From contig JADFVC010000399.1 of the NCBI GenBank assembly GCA_015222355.1, forward strand, positions 1-10,914: a stretch of DNA of 10,914 nucleotides. Reading direction: 5' to 3'. Both the position numbers and the translations under genes were made by a program. Within the stretch, counting starts at the first letter, position 1. Every line of letters starts with the position of its first letter. Below are positions 1 through 6,668 of the stretch, piece after piece. The notes under the pieces were generated by a model. The model saw nothing but the letters and a program-made list of their open reading frames with translations, made no database searches and was not told the DNA's origin. The DNA is from Chloroflexota bacterium. GTDB lineage: Bacteria > Desulfobacterota > Desulfuromonadia > Desulfuromonadales > Geopsychrobacteraceae.

Positions 1-450
1 ATCCGGACCGATGCCGATCAACGCACTCTGCAGTTGGGCGGCGGTTGGAAGCTGTGGGGAATCACTTTCGATGGCCCAGAGCTTTTTCAGCGCCCCCAGG
101 GTTAAATCGAAAGCCCCGTCGCTCCGGCGGGCAATCGATTGCCCAAGCTGCAGCAATTCTGCCGTTTCTTGACTGACCGTAAAAGATCCGGCGGCAGCAG
201 AAAGCTGCGAAATTTCACTCCGTGGATTGTGGCTGGAAAGCAGGTTTTCCAGTCGCGTCATCTCGGCAAAAGCAGCACTGATCGCGCTATCGAGTTTATC
301 CTTCTCGTCGTCGAAGGCCTTGATTTCGACCAGGGTTCCCATGACCAGTGCGGTGCGGGAGAGTTGACCATCATCCGCCGGAACCCGCCACCAGACCAGG
401 GAGGCAACCAACAACAGTAGCAGAATGACCCATAATGGCCGTCCGAACAT
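1..450 (-). CDS. apbE: FAD:protein FMN transferase (ApbE family), 3' end outside window
   Basis: ApbE-family enzymes transfer FMN from FAD to a threonine of flavoproteins such as Nqr/Rnf subunits, usually on the outer face of the inner membrane. I translated about 150 residues from ATG 450 to the left edge with no stop. The N-terminus is a hydrophobic anchor (PLWVILLLLLVASLVWW, about residues 5-21) without a lipobox cysteine, so a signal anchor or uncleaved signal is likelier than a lipoprotein. Family hallmarks follow: ALVMGTLVEIKAF near residue 35, LSSHNPRSEISQL near 71, and SDGAFDLTLGALKKLW near 110. Family members are about 300-350 residues, so roughly half is missing, including the C-terminal metal site. 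The start lies three bases after the rimO stop, with GAGGAG at 457-462 as ribosome-binding site, implying co-translation with rimO. Family assignment is firm; the protein substrate is unknown. Confidence 0.88.
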   Translation of the reverse strand, partial: MFGRPLWVILLLLLVASLVWWRVPADDGQLSRTALVMGTLVEIKAFDDEKDKLDSAISAAFAEMTRLENLLSSHNPRSEISQLSAAAGSFTVSQETAELLQLGQSIARRSDGAFDLTLGALKKLWAIESDSPQLPTAAQLQSALIGIGPD

Positions 451-453
451 CGT

Positions 454-1794
454 TTACTCCTCGATGATTTCGCCGATCAGATCATACTCGGAGGAATCGG
501 TGATCTTCAATTGTACCAGCTCACCGACATCGGCCTGCCCGGCCGTAATCAGGTATTGCCCGTCGATATCAGGAGCTTGGCGGGCACTGCGACCTTTCAG
601 TAACAGCTCGGTCTCTTCACTGTATCCTTCAACCAGCACGGTTTCCGTGCGCCCGATCAGCGCGCGGTTCTTGTTGAAAGAAACCCGGGCCTGGGCTTTC
701 ATCAAACGGTTCAACCGCCCCTTTTTGGTCTGGCCCGGGACCTGGTTCGGCAAGGCAGCGGCAGCGGTTCCCTCTTCACGGGAATAGCGGAACACCCCGA
801 CCCGCTCAAAATGCCCCTCTTTGACAAATTCCAGCAGTTTATCAAACTGTTCGCGGGTCTCACCCGGGAAACCGACGATAAAGGACGTACGTAAAGTCAG
901 GTCGGGAATTTTCTCACGCAGTTTTTTTATCAATGCGCGAATTTTCTGCTCGCCAATCCGGCGATTCATCCCGGCCAGAATCTGATCATCAATATGCTGT
1001 AAAGGGATATCCAGATAGTTGCAGATTTTCTCTTCTTGGGCGATCCGCTCAATCAACTCGTCCGAAATTCCGTCTGGATGAGCATAAAGCAGGCGAATCC
1101 AGTCAACTTCATCCACCTTCACCAGCTCTTTGAGCAAATTTTCAAGGGTCGCCCCGTCATTCCGATCCAAGCCGTAAGCCGTGATATCCTGAGCAATCAG
1201 GTTGATCTCCTTGACCCCCTGACTCACCAGGTTACGCGCTTCCTGGACCACCGAATCGATGCTGCGCGAACGGAGAGAGCCGCGTAACTGCGGGATGATG
1301 CAGTAGGAGCAGTGATTCGAACAACCCTCAGCAATCTTGATGTAACTGCTGTAAAATGGAGAAGAATTGACCCGCGGGGTTTCATGGTCGTAGAGGTAAT
1401 CCGGAACACCGATCTCCTGGCTGGGAGCATCAAGTTGCAGCTGCCGCTCGATCAGCTCAACAAGCCGCGGGACCTCGGCCGTCCCGATAAACAGATCCAC
1501 CTCGGGTAATTGCTCAGGCAATTGCTCCTGATAACGCTGTGGCAGGCAACCACTGACCACCAGCAGCTTGCAATGGCCTTTTTCCTTGTAATCTGCCACT
1601 TCAAGAATGGTATCGACCGACTCTTCCTTGGCATCGTTGATAAAGGCGCAAGTGTTGATCACAATAATGTCTGCCTGACTTTCGTCAGTGACAATTTCGT
1701 AACGATCCAACGGCAGATGTCCGAGCATCACCTCGGCATCAACCAGGTTTTTCGGACAGCCGAGGCTGACCATACTGACTTTAAATTTATCCAC
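454..1794 (-). CDS. rimO: Ribosomal protein S12 methylthiotransferase RimO
   Basis: RimO is a radical-SAM enzyme that adds a methylthio group to the conserved aspartate (Asp89 in E. coli) of ribosomal protein S12. The protein is 446 residues, normal for the family. The N-terminal methylthiotransferase domain has the typical [12 protein letters not shown] motif and three cysteines for the auxiliary Fe-S cluster (C13, C49, C83). The radical-SAM domain has CxxxCxxC at C158, C162 and C165 ([17 protein letters not shown]), and a short TRAM domain occupies about residues 380-446. [10 protein letters not shown] favours RimO over the tRNA enzyme MiaB. The start is GTG (complement at 1792-1794) with only a weak GGGA upstream. 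An ATG seven codons later has no better site and would trim the first beta strand. yajQ lies 48 bases upstream and apbE three bases downstream, all on the same strand. Confidence 0.96.
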   Translation of the reverse strand: MDKFKVSMVSLGCPKNLVDAEVMLGHLPLDRYEIVTDESQADIIVINTCAFINDAKEESVDTILEVADYKEKGHCKLLVVSGCLPQRYQEQLPEQLPEVDLFIGTAEVPRLVELIERQLQLDAPSQEIGVPDYLYDHETPRVNSSPFYSSYIKIAEGCSNHCSYCIIPQLRGSLRSRSIDSVVQEARNLVSQGVKEINLIAQDITAYGLDRNDGATLENLLKELVKVDEVDWIRLLYAHPDGISDELIERIAQEEKICNYLDIPLQHIDDQILAGMNRRIGEQKIRALIKKLREKIPDLTLRTSFIVGFPGETREQFDKLLEFVKEGHFERVGVFRYSREEGTAAAALPNQVPGQTKKGRLNRLMKAQARVSFNKNRALIGRTETVLVEGYSEETELLLKGRSARQAPDIDGQYLITAGQADVGELVQLKITDSSEYDLIGEIIEE

Positions 1795-1842
1795 GCAATT
1801 GGTTCCCGATGGTTATGGTTTTGAATTACCTGTAGCCGCTTC

Positions 1843-2328
1843 CTACGACCTCATGTTTTCGAATTGCAGTTCGATGCCGACATCTTTCCCCTTCAGGGTC
1901 TGCATCACCTCTTGCAGGTCATCGATTTTCTTGCCGGAAACCCGGACCTGATCTTCCATAATCTGCGCCTGAACTTTAAGCTTGGTCTCTTTAATCAGCT
2001 TGACGATCTCTTTCCCCTTTTCTTTGCTGATCCCCTGAACGATTCCGGCCTTGACCCGCACGGCACCACCCGAGGCAGTCTCTTCTTTGCCATAATTGAA
2101 ACATTTTGGGGAAACCTTACGCCGTACCAGCTTGGCGATCAGGATTTCCTTGATTGCCTTCAGCTTGTAATCATCAGCCGCAAGGATGGTCAGACTCTCT
2201 TTTTCCAAGGTCACCTCGTTGAGGGTTCCTTTAAAATCATAACGGGTCGAAATCTCTTTCACGGCCTGGTTAACGGCATTGTCAACCTCCTGCAGGTCGA
2301 CCTTTGAGACGATATCAAAACTCGGCAT
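1843..2328 (-). CDS. yajQ: YajQ family nucleotide / cyclic-di-GMP-binding protein
   Basis: The protein is a 161-residue cytoplasmic YajQ/UPF0234 member. It opens with the family signature [20 protein letters not shown] and continues with [10 protein letters not shown] near residue 27. It has the usual lysine-rich middle ([18 protein letters not shown], about 86-103) and the C-terminal [12 protein letters not shown] and LQFENMRS. Characterised relatives bind nucleotides; a Xanthomonas member binds cyclic-di-GMP and acts with a transcription factor, while enterobacterial members were reported to bind RNA or nucleotides, so the ligand here is open. The ATG start has a strong AGGAG eight bases upstream, inside TATAAAAGGAGCGCTTCG. 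The hairpin at 2395-2428 separates it from the lolA remnant, so yajQ-rimO-apbE probably starts its own transcript, although no convincing -35/-10 pair was found. Confidence 0.95.
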   Translation of the reverse strand: MPSFDIVSKVDLQEVDNAVNQAVKEISTRYDFKGTLNEVTLEKESLTILAADDYKLKAIKEILIAKLVRRKVSPKCFNYGKEETASGGAVRVKAGIVQGISKEKGKEIVKLIKETKLKVQAQIMEDQVRVSGKKIDDLQEVMQTLKGKDVGIELQFENMRS

Positions 2329-2394
2329 CGAAGCGCTCCTTTTATAGTTGAGTCAAAAACAATAATCCTCAAAGAATCAAAGCCTTATATCACA

Positions 2395-2428
2395 AAACCG
2401 CTCCAGCAGGAAAGAACCGGGGCGGTTT
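2395..2428 (-). terminator. Hairpin resembling an intrinsic terminator after the lolA remnant
   Basis: The plus-strand arms AAACCGCTCC (2395-2404) and GGGGCGGTTT (2419-2428) pair over ten positions with one G-T wobble and a 14-base loop. Read on the minus strand, the stem ends in GGAGCGG followed by TTTTGTG, about 37 bases after the frame-corrected lolA stop at 2465. On the plus strand the stem is followed by TTTATTTTTTG, so it could stop transcription in either direction. Since all genes here are on the minus strand, its likely role is ending the original lolA transcript ahead of yajQ. Confidence 0.6.
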
Positions 2429-2464
2429 ATTTTTTGTTCTCTGGAAGCATTTCCTGCAGAAACG

Positions 2465-2832
2465 TCAAAAACCCAGTTGCTCACTCGTCGGCCGAACGAC
2501 CTCCACACCTTCCGGTCGCTCAAAATAAAAAAATCCCCGGAAAGCTGTTGATTGATGCGCGTCTCTGCAAATTCAATGCGGGTCCGATTCCCCTTTAAAT
2601 CGTAAACCGTCGTGGCAAGGATCGGAAAAACCTGTCCAATTTTGTGCTTCTCAACATCGTCACGGACCGCTTTTCGAGCGACGACAATCAACAATCGACG
2701 GATAAATTGCGACTCTTCTCGCGGCTGGAGTTCAAGAATATAATTTTTTCCTTGATCCGTGGCAGGATCGGCCCAACTGACTTCGAAATCCTGCGAAAGA
2801 AAACCGAGGCGGTTCAGAAAGGCAATTCTTTT
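2465..2832 (-). pseudogene. lolA: 3' remnant of lolA (outer-membrane lipoprotein carrier), N-terminus lost and frame broken
   Basis: LolA is the periplasmic chaperone that carries lipoproteins from LolCDE to the outer membrane. From 2832 leftward, the translation IAFLNRLGFLSQDFEVSW, NYILELQPREESQF and TTVYDLKGNRTRIEF matches the order of the LolA C-terminal half. It then runs into a seven-T run (complement of 2527-2533). Staying in frame gives a tail unlike LolA that ends at 2377. Re-reading one base gives FFYFERPEGVEVVRP and a stop at 2465-2467, which is the typical LolA ending (F-x-P-x-G-V-x-V). About 122 residues remain of a usual 200-220. The signal peptide and first half are absent, and nothing similar is visible in 2907-3069. 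The break coincides with the repeat array at 2833. An ATG inside the repeats keeps a frame open but would encode no signal peptide. The LolA identity rests on motif order recognised by eye. Confidence 0.72.
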
Positions 2833-2906
2833 ATGTCCCCGGAATTCCCATGATGTCCCCGGAATTCCCATGATGTCCCCGGAATTCCCATGTCCCCGGA
2901 ATTCCC
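2833..2906. repeat. Four-copy tandem array of a 17-bp motif, ATGTCCCCGGAATTCCC
   Basis: Four identical copies of ATGTCCCCGGAATTCCC begin at 2833, 2853, 2873 and 2890. The first three are spaced 20 bases apart through an extra ATG; the last spacing is 17 because that ATG is missing. Each unit contains the palindrome GGAATTCC. On the minus strand the unit reads GGGAATTCCGGGGACAT. From memory, phrases like AATTCCGGGGACA recur in deltaproteobacterial genomes beside REP-associated (Y1/IS200-like) transposases; that link is recollection, not something shown here. The spacers are far too short for CRISPR. Confidence 0.9.
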
Positions 2907-3069
2907 AAGAAGTTTCTTTGGGTGATACATCGCATATCTAGTCACCCTCCAAGTTGATTGCCGCTTGCAGCGATAGATAATTTCTATATCTACCTAATCG
3001 GTGAATCACATAATCCGGAAACAGAATTGATTTGCTTCCAGAAAAACTCAACCTTCTGAAATCATACAA
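2907..3069. other. AT-rich gene-free stretch between the repeat array and the crotonase-like gene
   Basis: I see no supportable gene here on either strand. The sequence is AT-rich compared with the rimO and exporter regions. On the minus strand it lies downstream of the crotonase-like gene and would once have held the first half of lolA, or whatever replaced it. No LolA signal peptide, FtsK end, transposase fragment or clear terminator was recognised. It may be unrelated DNA brought in when the lolA locus was rearranged. Confidence 0.5.
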
Positions 3070-3822
3070 TTAACAGGGACGGGTTAGTTTTCTAAATAGC
3101 TTATTCTCATAATCTAAATAATCGCTCAACTCATTATTAAAGCTCAAAAGCTTTTTAATTCCGAGGCAATAATCGGACGGTAGTCGGGCATAACTTCGTG
3201 CTGTTTCTAAAGCTAACTGGTCGAGATCTTCCAAGGGTACCACTTTGTCAACAATGCCCAGCTCCTGTGCTTGAACTGCAGTGACATCTTCCCCTGAGAG
3301 CAGCATCCTGGAGGTGATGACGGAACCGAGCAGCTTAGATAGAAAAAAGATACTTCCACCTGTTGGCACCACGCCAAGTTCAATGTTCGGGTTTTGATAA
3401 ACAGTGTTGTCGGCTACGATTCGGTAATCGCAGGCAAGACTGATATTCATGTACAGCAGGATCACATTTCCTCTGTCCACATGGATAACCATCTTGTTTA
3501 GACCAGCCAGTTTCAGAATAAACTGGTTGATTGCATTGAACATTCGCTCATAAGGGAGTCGGTCAGCACCCGATGCAATTTTTTTTTGGTAAAATTCGAT
3601 ATATTCATTACGTTCCATTTTTACCGGGGCACTCTTGATCAGTAGGGCTTTGACATTGTCGCGACAAGAAACAAGCTCAAGATAATCAAACAAAGCCTCT
3701 TTCGACTCTAACTCTGTGACATGCAAAAGGGGCATTTCTTTGAACGTCAGGACGCAAATTTCGCCGACTGCCTCTCCTGAAAAAAGAGAGTGTTCCATGG
3801 ATAGATCGGCCAGATTTTTCAT
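3070..3822 (-). CDS. Crotonase-fold (enoyl-CoA hydratase/isomerase-like) protein lacking catalytic residues
   Basis: The 250-residue protein matches the enoyl-CoA hydratase/isomerase superfamily in its central and C-terminal parts: LACDYRIVADNTVYQNPNIE (129-148), LGVVPTGGSIFFLSKLLG (149-166), and AQELGIVDKVVP (185-196). Ungapped comparison with rat enoyl-CoA hydratase places Asn126 at the Glu144 position and Asn146 at Glu164. LLY (122-124) replaces the GGG of the oxyanion hole, and the usual F-x-x-G-x-D segment is not visible near residues 62-75. Ordinary hydratase activity is therefore unlikely; a ligand-binding, scaffold or altered-chemistry role is possible. The ATG start has AAAGGAG upstream. 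It sits 106 bases after the ubiB stop on the same strand and looks more AT-rich than its neighbours, which may mean separate acquisition. The fold assignment is good; function is unknown. Confidence 0.85.
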   Translation of the reverse strand: MKNLADLSMEHSLFSGEAVGEICVLTFKEMPLLHVTELESKEALFDYLELVSCRDNVKALLIKSAPVKMERNEYIEFYQKKIASGADRLPYERMFNAINQFILKLAGLNKMVIHVDRGNVILLYMNISLACDYRIVADNTVYQNPNIELGVVPTGGSIFFLSKLLGSVITSRMLLSGEDVTAVQAQELGIVDKVVPLEDLDQLALETARSYARLPSDYCLGIKKLLSFNNELSDYLDYENKLFRKLTRPC

Positions 3823-3928
3823 CAGGTTCTCCTTTCAACGACAGTGGATATCTTCAGATGGACGGACACCTTCTGACTAGCTAGAGGTGCCACCAGCGTC
3901 GTTAGACTTCAAGATGATTTTACATTTC

Positions 3929-5623
3929 CTACATCCTTCCGCTTCTTATAATCGATATCAGCAGCCAGAACCCCATAAAGCCTGCGAACAGAAAACCGAC
4001 CAACCCGATAATCGGTATTTCATGCCACTTGGGTGGAATCCCCGAAAGAACAATAAGACCCGAACCGATTACCAGGGATGCCAGGACAATGGCAAAAGAA
4101 AGGCGGTTGCTGATTCGATCATGGGTGGCGAGCATCGACTCCAAACCACGATGTTCAAACTCCATCTTTACCTTGCCCTGTCTGGCCATTTTGAGAATCG
4201 CCCGAACTTCTTTGGGAATATCCTTTAAGAGGTGAAAAAGCTCGGTTCCGGAATTTGCCATGTCCTTGGCTATTCGGTGGGGGTGAACGCGGTTTAGCTG
4301 TATGCGTTTCATGAATGGCGCGGCCTGTTCGATAACATCCAACTCCGGATCAAGCACTCGGCCGAGTCCTTCAACCGTACTCAGGGCCTTGATCATCAAG
4401 AACAGATCGGGCGGGATAACCAGACGATGCCTTGTTGCCACATCCAGCAGCTTGTGCAACAGCGCCCCCAGATCCACATCTTTTAGAGGACGGTAGCAAT
4501 GCTGATCCATAAATTCGGCCACATCTCTTTCCAAGGCAGGATAATCCGGTTCTTCCTCTGAAAGGGTGAGTCTTAGCAAGGCATCCACTGCCTCTCTCTC
4601 ATTCCGATGGACGATACTCATGATCAGATCGGCGAAACGTTCCCGCGTTTCCAAATCAAGTCGCCCCATCATGCCGAAATCTATATAGCAGAGAACATTA
4701 TCAGGGAGGACAAAAACATTGCCCGGATGGGGATCAGCATGAAAAAAACCATGAACAAAGATCTGTTTCATGATCAAGATAAGGCCTTGTTGGGCAATTT
4801 TTTTCCGATCCAGCCCCTCTTCTTCCAACCGGTCAATCGCGGAAGCCTTAATACCACGTATATATTCCATGGTTAGAATCCGTGATGTCGTTGCTTCGCG
4901 ATAGACTTGCGGAACATAAACCGCAGGCTCATCCTTAAACTGCCTGGCAAATCGCTCCGTGTACGCCGCTTCCAAGGTGTAGTCCAGTTCCATTTCCAAC
5001 GTACGGCTAAATTCTTCCACAACCTTGGAGGGACGCTGGATGTCCCATCCTTCCAGATGGCGCTCCATTAAGCCTGCCAGATGCATCATGATCTCCAGGT
5101 CCACCTCAATGGTATGCAGGATGCCCGGGCGCTGAATCTTAACAACGACACTACTTCCATCAAGCAATCTTGCTTTGTGAACTTGACCGATAGAGGCGGC
5201 GGCAAGAGGTTGTTCATCGAAACTTGAAAAAATCTGCTGAACTGGTTTTTGGAACTCCTCTTTGATGGCAGCTTCCACCTCCGAAAATGGAAATGGCGGC
5301 ACTTTGTCCTGAAGCTTGGCAATCTCTTGCATAAACTCAACCGGCAACAGGTCGGGGCGGGTGGAGAGAATCTGGCCCATCTTGATGAAGGTGGGGCCCA
5401 GTTCTTCCAAAACCATCCTTACCCGAACAGCGCGGGAGAGCATCTCGATACTCTCCCGGCGCTTACGGGAGACCATCTGCAACCCGATTTCCAGGTACTG
5501 TTCGATCTTGAGCGCGTCAATCAGGTCCCCAAAACCGTATTTGAAGAGCACGGTAATAATTTGTCGGTAACGCTGCATGTGACGATAAGAACGCCCAATA
5601 CTTCCAATTTTAAAAAACGCCAC
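3929..5623 (-). CDS. ubiB: UbiB/ABC1/ADCK-family atypical kinase, membrane-anchored
   Basis: UbiB-family proteins are protein-kinase-like ATPases that support quinone biosynthesis or membrane-lipid homeostasis. Numbering from GTG 5623 (564 residues): the KxGQ motif is KMGQ at 81-84, the alanine-rich loop AAASIGQVH at 141-149, the ATP lysine K162 (VVVKIQRP), the acidic EMELDY near 210, the catalytic HADPHPGN at 295-302, and DFG at 315-317. Two C-terminal membrane helices follow (about 504-526 and 534-556). The frame is open further upstream, but GTG 5623 has a near-perfect AAAGGAGG five bases away, and MAFFKIGSIGRSYRH fits family starts. The first 14 bases overlap the patatin gene, so translation is probably coupled. 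If the host makes menaquinone, as many deltaproteobacteria do, a lipid or general quinone role is likelier than ubiquinone synthesis. Confidence 0.93.
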   Translation of the reverse strand: MAFFKIGSIGRSYRHMQRYRQIITVLFKYGFGDLIDALKIEQYLEIGLQMVSRKRRESIEMLSRAVRVRMVLEELGPTFIKMGQILSTRPDLLPVEFMQEIAKLQDKVPPFPFSEVEAAIKEEFQKPVQQIFSSFDEQPLAAASIGQVHKARLLDGSSVVVKIQRPGILHTIEVDLEIMMHLAGLMERHLEGWDIQRPSKVVEEFSRTLEMELDYTLEAAYTERFARQFKDEPAVYVPQVYREATTSRILTMEYIRGIKASAIDRLEEEGLDRKKIAQQGLILIMKQIFVHGFFHADPHPGNVFVLPDNVLCYIDFGMMGRLDLETRERFADLIMSIVHRNEREAVDALLRLTLSEEEPDYPALERDVAEFMDQHCYRPLKDVDLGALLHKLLDVATRHRLVIPPDLFLMIKALSTVEGLGRVLDPELDVIEQAAPFMKRIQLNRVHPHRIAKDMANSGTELFHLLKDIPKEVRAILKMARQGKVKMEFEHRGLESMLATHDRISNRLSFAIVLASLVIGSGLIVLSGIPPKWHEIPIIGLVGFLFAGFMGFWLLISIIRSGRM

Positions 5624-6590
5624 ATGAACCTCCTTTCTTGAGAATACGGTCAAGCTGAGCCTTGGTTTCCTTATATCCTTCTGCAATAGCTTCTTTCGCC
5701 CGGCTGAATTCAAGGAACTTGAGATGGCTCAGATTGGGCTGAATCAAAAGGTCAGGTGGGTCGGTCTTGAGCTTTGTCGTCGTAATCTGCGCTTCCATAA
5801 TATTGATGGAGGAGATTAACACTTCGAAAATGTTGGGTACCTGTTCCGTTCTCATCCACTCTCTTATCTGGGATAAGGCAGGAAAATCAACTGAAGCGAA
5901 CCTGTTGTTCAAGATCTCTAATATTTTATTCTTTTTTTCTGTAAATTGCCCCTCTTCTGTTTCCGAGTGAGGAACGCTCAATATCGGGGTAGCAGTTTGG
6001 CGAAATCCTTTTTCACCAGCAATGCCATGGTTCAGATCAACCGCGATAACAAAATCAGCACCCATCTGCCTTACAACGCTCACAGGAACCGGATTCACCA
6101 ATCCGCCGTCCACCAGAAACGCACCGTTCTTTTTAACCGGCGTAAATATCCCAGGAACGGAAATACTGGCCCTGACAGCATCAATGATATCTCCACTCTG
6201 TATGACGACCTCATCTCCCGTGGCTAAATCCGTTGATACGGCGCAAAAAGGGATAGGAAGCTCTTCTATGTTTACGGCGTTCACATGGCTGCGGACAAAG
6301 GCAGATAGCTTTTTACCATCAATAAGACCGGATTTCGGCAAAACTACATCAAAAAAATAAGCGATCTGCTTCCAGTCAAGTTGGAGAGCAACCTCTTGCA
6401 ATGCGTCGATATTGCCCGAAGCATAGACAGCTCCAACCATCGCGCCGATGCTGGTGCCCGCGACATAATCTACACGGATACCAGCTTCAGCCAGGGCCCG
6501 AACCACCCCGATATGAGCCCACCCTCGTGCGGAGCCACTGCTCAGGGCCAAACCTATTGTTCCGGGAACTCTTTGACCTTTGTCTTTCAA
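5610..6590 (-). CDS. Patatin-like phospholipase / serine lipase (RssA-NTE type)
   Basis: Patatin-like proteins hydrolyse acyl esters of lipids with a Ser-Asp dyad. The 326-residue protein shows all key elements: a glycine-rich oxyanion segment SSGSARGWAHIGV (17-29), the nucleophile elbow GTSIG with Ser47, and the catalytic Asp161 in DGGLVNPVPVSV. The layout matches small bacterial RssA/YchK-like enzymes, with a C-terminal extension of about 100 residues of unknown role. No signal peptide is evident, so it is cytoplasmic or membrane-peripheral. The start is uncertain: TTG 6590 is the best choice because an in-frame stop lies about 40 bases upstream, no ATG intervenes, and starting later would cut the first strand. 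A GAGGAAAAG lies rather far upstream. The 3' end overlaps ubiB by 14 bases; the exporter operon lies 78 bases upstream on the same strand. Confidence 0.92.
   Translation of the reverse strand: MKDKGQRVPGTIGLALSSGSARGWAHIGVVRALAEAGIRVDYVAGTSIGAMVGAVYASGNIDALQEVALQLDWKQIAYFFDVVLPKSGLIDGKKLSAFVRSHVNAVNIEELPIPFCAVSTDLATGDEVVIQSGDIIDAVRASISVPGIFTPVKKNGAFLVDGGLVNPVPVSVVRQMGADFVIAVDLNHGIAGEKGFRQTATPILSVPHSETEEGQFTEKKNKILEILNNRFASVDFPALSQIREWMRTEQVPNIFEVLISSINIMEAQITTTKLKTDPPDLLIQPNLSHLKFLEFSRAKEAIAEGYKETKAQLDRILKKGGSCGVF
5629..5636 (-). promoter_or_regulatory. Ribosome-binding site of ubiB inside the patatin gene
   Basis: On the minus strand AAAGGAGG occupies 5636-5629, five bases before GTG 5623. 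It lies within the last codons of the patatin gene (Lys-Gly-Gly, ahead of the stop at 5610). It decides the ubiB start in favour of 5623 over upstream in-frame ATG codons, and it supports coupled translation of the two proteins. Confidence 0.8.
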
Positions 6591-6668
6591 CCTATTGATT
6601 GTCTTTTCCTCTTTGCAGGGCGTCTTTTGAGATCACACATTTTTTGCATTTATTTCAATGCAATATCA

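Noticed and set aside
1864..2307. Open frame of 147 codons on the plus strand opposite yajQ
   Set aside because: It mirrors yajQ codons on the other strand; yajQ has a clear family match and ribosome-binding site, and the antisense product resembles nothing known to me.
2329..2394. Promoter for yajQ (TTGACT and TATAAA present)
   Set aside because: The two hexamers are only four bases apart and TATAAA adjoins the ribosome-binding site; other -35 candidates have poor spacing, so no promoter is called although one is probably nearby.
2377..2871. Intact 164-residue gene starting in the repeat array
   Set aside because: The apparent start codon and first 13 residues are encoded by the repeats, no signal peptide is present, and the tail after the T-run is unlike LolA while the -1 frame fits. 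A broken lolA explains it better.
2833..2906. Possible CRISPR array
   Set aside because: Units are 17 bp with spacings of 17-20 bases, leaving 0-3 bp between copies; there are no spacers and no cas genes. It is a tandem short repeat.
5249..5641. Plus-strand open frame opposite ubiB
   Set aside because: It is fully antisense to conserved UbiB coding sequence with no motif or start signal of its own.
5624..5713. Longer UbiB N-terminus (30 extra residues)
   Set aside because: The extension lies inside the patatin coding region, has no conserved UbiB features, and the best ribosome-binding site points to GTG 5623.
6644..6663. Inverted repeat TTGCATT/AATGCAA between the permease and patatin genes
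   Set aside because: A seven-pair AT-rich stem followed by A, not T, on the minus strand is not a convincing terminator for these genes; it may be chance.
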